Shown here in pieces: positions 62,020 to 64,000 of a DNA stretch of 64,000 nucleotides (positions are counted from its first letter, which is position 1; every line of letters begins with the position of its first letter). The notes beneath the pieces are model-generated. The model was given only the letters and a program-made list of their open reading frames with translations. It ran no database searches and was not told the DNA's origin. Position numbers and translations under genes: made by a program. Source of the DNA: Myotis daubentonii (lineage: Eukaryota; Chordata; Mammalia; Chiroptera; Vespertilionidae); NCBI RefSeq assembly GCF_963259705.1, contig NC_081851.1, positions 11,568,145 through 11,632,144 of the forward strand, given 5' to 3'.

Positions 62020-64000
62020 AGCAAATGGAGTGAGCAGCTGCAACTAATAAAACCCACCCCGAATTGGCGAAATTTCTCAGCTGGTGAGACCATTTGCAGC
62101 CGGGAAGGGCAGAACTCCCCTGGAAAGGTAAAAAAAACAAAACAAACAAAAAAAAAAAACAGGGATTAGGGAAGGAAAGTTTGCCAGACCTCTGAGCCCA
62201 GAGAGTTAGAGGGAGACCGCATGGCAGATAGCAACGTCCCTTGGGACACGCACAGCCCCTGACTGGGGAAAGGAGATCCACGGGATTCCTGGCACAGCCA
62301 GGGGATTTGAGAACTGGGTTCTGTGATCACGGAGGACTGAGACTAAAGGTGGCAGCCTGAAGAGCTGACCAGACCATGCAGTGCCGGTAAGGAAAGAGCT
62401 TACAGAAACCAAGCCTTCCCCGTTTCTGAGGCCTGCGTTTGTTTGTTTGTTTTCACTGAATCCTGTTCATAAGATATTTCCGATACAGACACTCACCTGT
62501 GCTGAAGAGAGGGAGAGGGTGCGGAGGAGTGGAGTCTGGGGAGAGACTGAGGAGAGAAGGGGGGCTGGGACAGGTGGCAGCGAATTGAGTGCTGAGATAC
62601 CCCTGAGCCCAGGACTAGGGCAGCCATTCTCTCTGGAGAGTGAGTCTCCTCCCCCCAGCCCCCAGGCAAGGAGCACAGCCACACCCAGATTCCACCCTGA
62701 AGGAGATCAAGGATTAAAATAATCTGATCAGTCCCTGGGAGTTAACAGGGTCTGGCCAATAGAGGGATTTTAATCCCAGCAACAACACAGAGAGGATAAC
62801 TATTAAGGAACCAGCTCTGGATAGTTGACCTTCCAAATCAGTTTTAAATGCGATAGAGAAGCCTTATAACCTCAGAGGCCAACCCCAGAACACTGCCACC
62901 CAGAGGCTGAGCCACAAACTGACATTTTGCTAAACACAAAATAAGGCAGTCTGGGAAACAAATACGACCTGCTTTAAAATAAGAACTGTGGTTTACAACA
63001 CAGAGGAACAGTGTATCGCAGGGAAACTCAACACTCTCCTGAATACCTGGCAGGACTAAAGGCGAGCCAGACTGAAGAATAGAAGAACCGAAGGACCTTC
63101 ACTACTGAAAATTATTTTTTTCATTTTTCACCTTTTAACTAAGAAACCAATTTTTTCCTATTTTTTCCATTTTTTTTCTTCTTTCTCCATCACCTGATTT
63201 TACCCTTTTAATTACTACCTTCTAATCTTTTACCAGTATTATTACTGCTACTATTTTACCATTTTTTAAAGTGCCATTTTATTTTTTCTTTATTTTATTT
63301 TGGGATTAGTGTCCTCCATTCTATTTTCATCGTTATATTATTAGTTGTTTCTAGTTTGCATCCATCTCCAGGGAGCTGTTGCTAGAATTTGTTGGGATTA
63401 GTGGTGGTTCTATAGGAGTATTCTCCTCATATAAAAAGTCTCTTCCCCTCTTCCACTTCATTCTCTCTTTTCGCTCTTTTTTTTTTCTTTTCTTTTCTCG
63501 CTTTTATTTTCCCCCCTCCTTTTTCCCAATTTCATTTTTGCACTCCTGTTTTTGGTCCCTACATTTCTTTTCTTTTTTCTCTTTTATCTTTTTCTCTTTC
63601 TTCTTCCTTATCCCCTAATTCTCTTAATTCAGGTGGTCACCTTTATTTGGGGTTATTAATATCGTGAATATATTTGTGTTTAGTGACTGGTACGTGGTGC
63701 CTTGTTGTGTTGTATTTTGTGCCTTTAAATCAACACAGCAGATTCAAGCAACAGCAGCCTCCTGAGCACCACACCCTCTGCTGAGGAACAGCAGCTGTAC
63801 GTGAAGCCTACTCCCCCAAGCCAGAAGAGCAACCACAGCTGTGAACAGCACCCACCAGAGGAGCTGCTGCCAACTGAGGAGCAGCTGCTACCGCAACCAC
63901 CCGAAGAGCAGGCACAGACCAAGGAGTCACTGCCACCCAGGGAGCAGCCAATGAACGAATCAACATCTAGATCTGTCAGTGAGATAAAACATGGGTAGAC
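62020..64000 (+). mobile_element. LINE-1 5' region, plus strand, continues past the window
   Basis: A long GC-moderate leader (GGACTGAGACTAAAGGTGGC, AGAGCTGACCAGACC) is followed by a T-rich stretch (about 63,110-63,620), then CTGGTACGTGGTGCCTTG and a CAGCAG/GAGGAGCTGCTG-rich stretch. It runs into ATGGGTAGAC at 63,991. This order fits the 5'UTR of laurasiatherian L1s. The exact 5' end is uncertain, and the 3' end lies outside. Confidence 0.7.
63991..64000 (+). CDS. ORF1: Start of LINE-1 ORF1 (truncated by window end)
   Basis: ATGGGTAGAC, directly after GATAAAAC, resembles the ATGCGGAGACAAAG start of ORF1 in the HAL1 elements of this window. Only three codons are visible, so the call rests on context. 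Confidence 0.5.

Noticed and set aside
63379..63618. Phe/Ser-rich 79-codon frame
   Set aside because: It is a translation of the T-rich tract in the L1 5' region.

Overview
This window is nuclear DNA from a mammal, most likely a vesper bat (Vespertilionidae or a close relative). The evidence is several VES-type tRNA-derived SINEs, a SPIN-type nonautonomous hAT transposon with an intact 8-bp target duplication, bat-style LINE-1 sequence and an old MLT1 LTR. Genes have GT-AG introns, and nothing bacterial, viral or CRISPR-like is present.

Positions 1 to about 48,110 are the right-hand part of a macrosatellite. It is a head-to-tail array of a unit of about 1.40 kb, with 30 copies visible. Each unit carries an internal direct duplication (offset about 482 bp). 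Some units carry an extra 174-bp duplication, and one has collapsed to 918 bp. Units form higher-order repeats: a 4.2-kb trimer in the left part and a 2.8-kb dimer near 36-43 kb. The last few units are more diverged, as expected at an array edge. The many 60-90 codon open frames inside the array are not credible genes.

One unit (from 21,726) received a 3.0-kb nested insertion on the minus strand. An apparently LTR-initiated, polyadenylated retrocopy was itself hit by a VES SINE and by a full-length L1 derivative. That derivative has a 5'UTR with a YY1-type start, an intact ORF1 and a 3'UTR, but no ORF2 (a 'half-L1', HAL1). It ends with a short extra segment and a VES SINE inside the same target duplication, which looks like a 3' transduction. 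The whole block of units plus insertion (8.65 kb) was then duplicated in tandem, so a near-identical second copy lies at 31,665-34,700.

From 48,111 to 60,024 a direct pair of 2.3-kb segmental duplications flanks a seven-exon gene (51,265-56,689, plus strand). Every junction is a clean GT-AG site and the reading frame is kept throughout. The predicted 345-residue protein resembles the N-terminal part (Ras exchanger motif, REM) of RalGDS-family exchange factors, but it stops before any CDC25/RasGEF catalytic domain. Its second exon is duplicated with identical length and phase.

From 60,025 to the end there is gene-free sequence, then the SPIN element (61,754-61,978). The window ends in the 5' region of another, plus-strand LINE-1 whose ORF1 appears to begin at 63,991.
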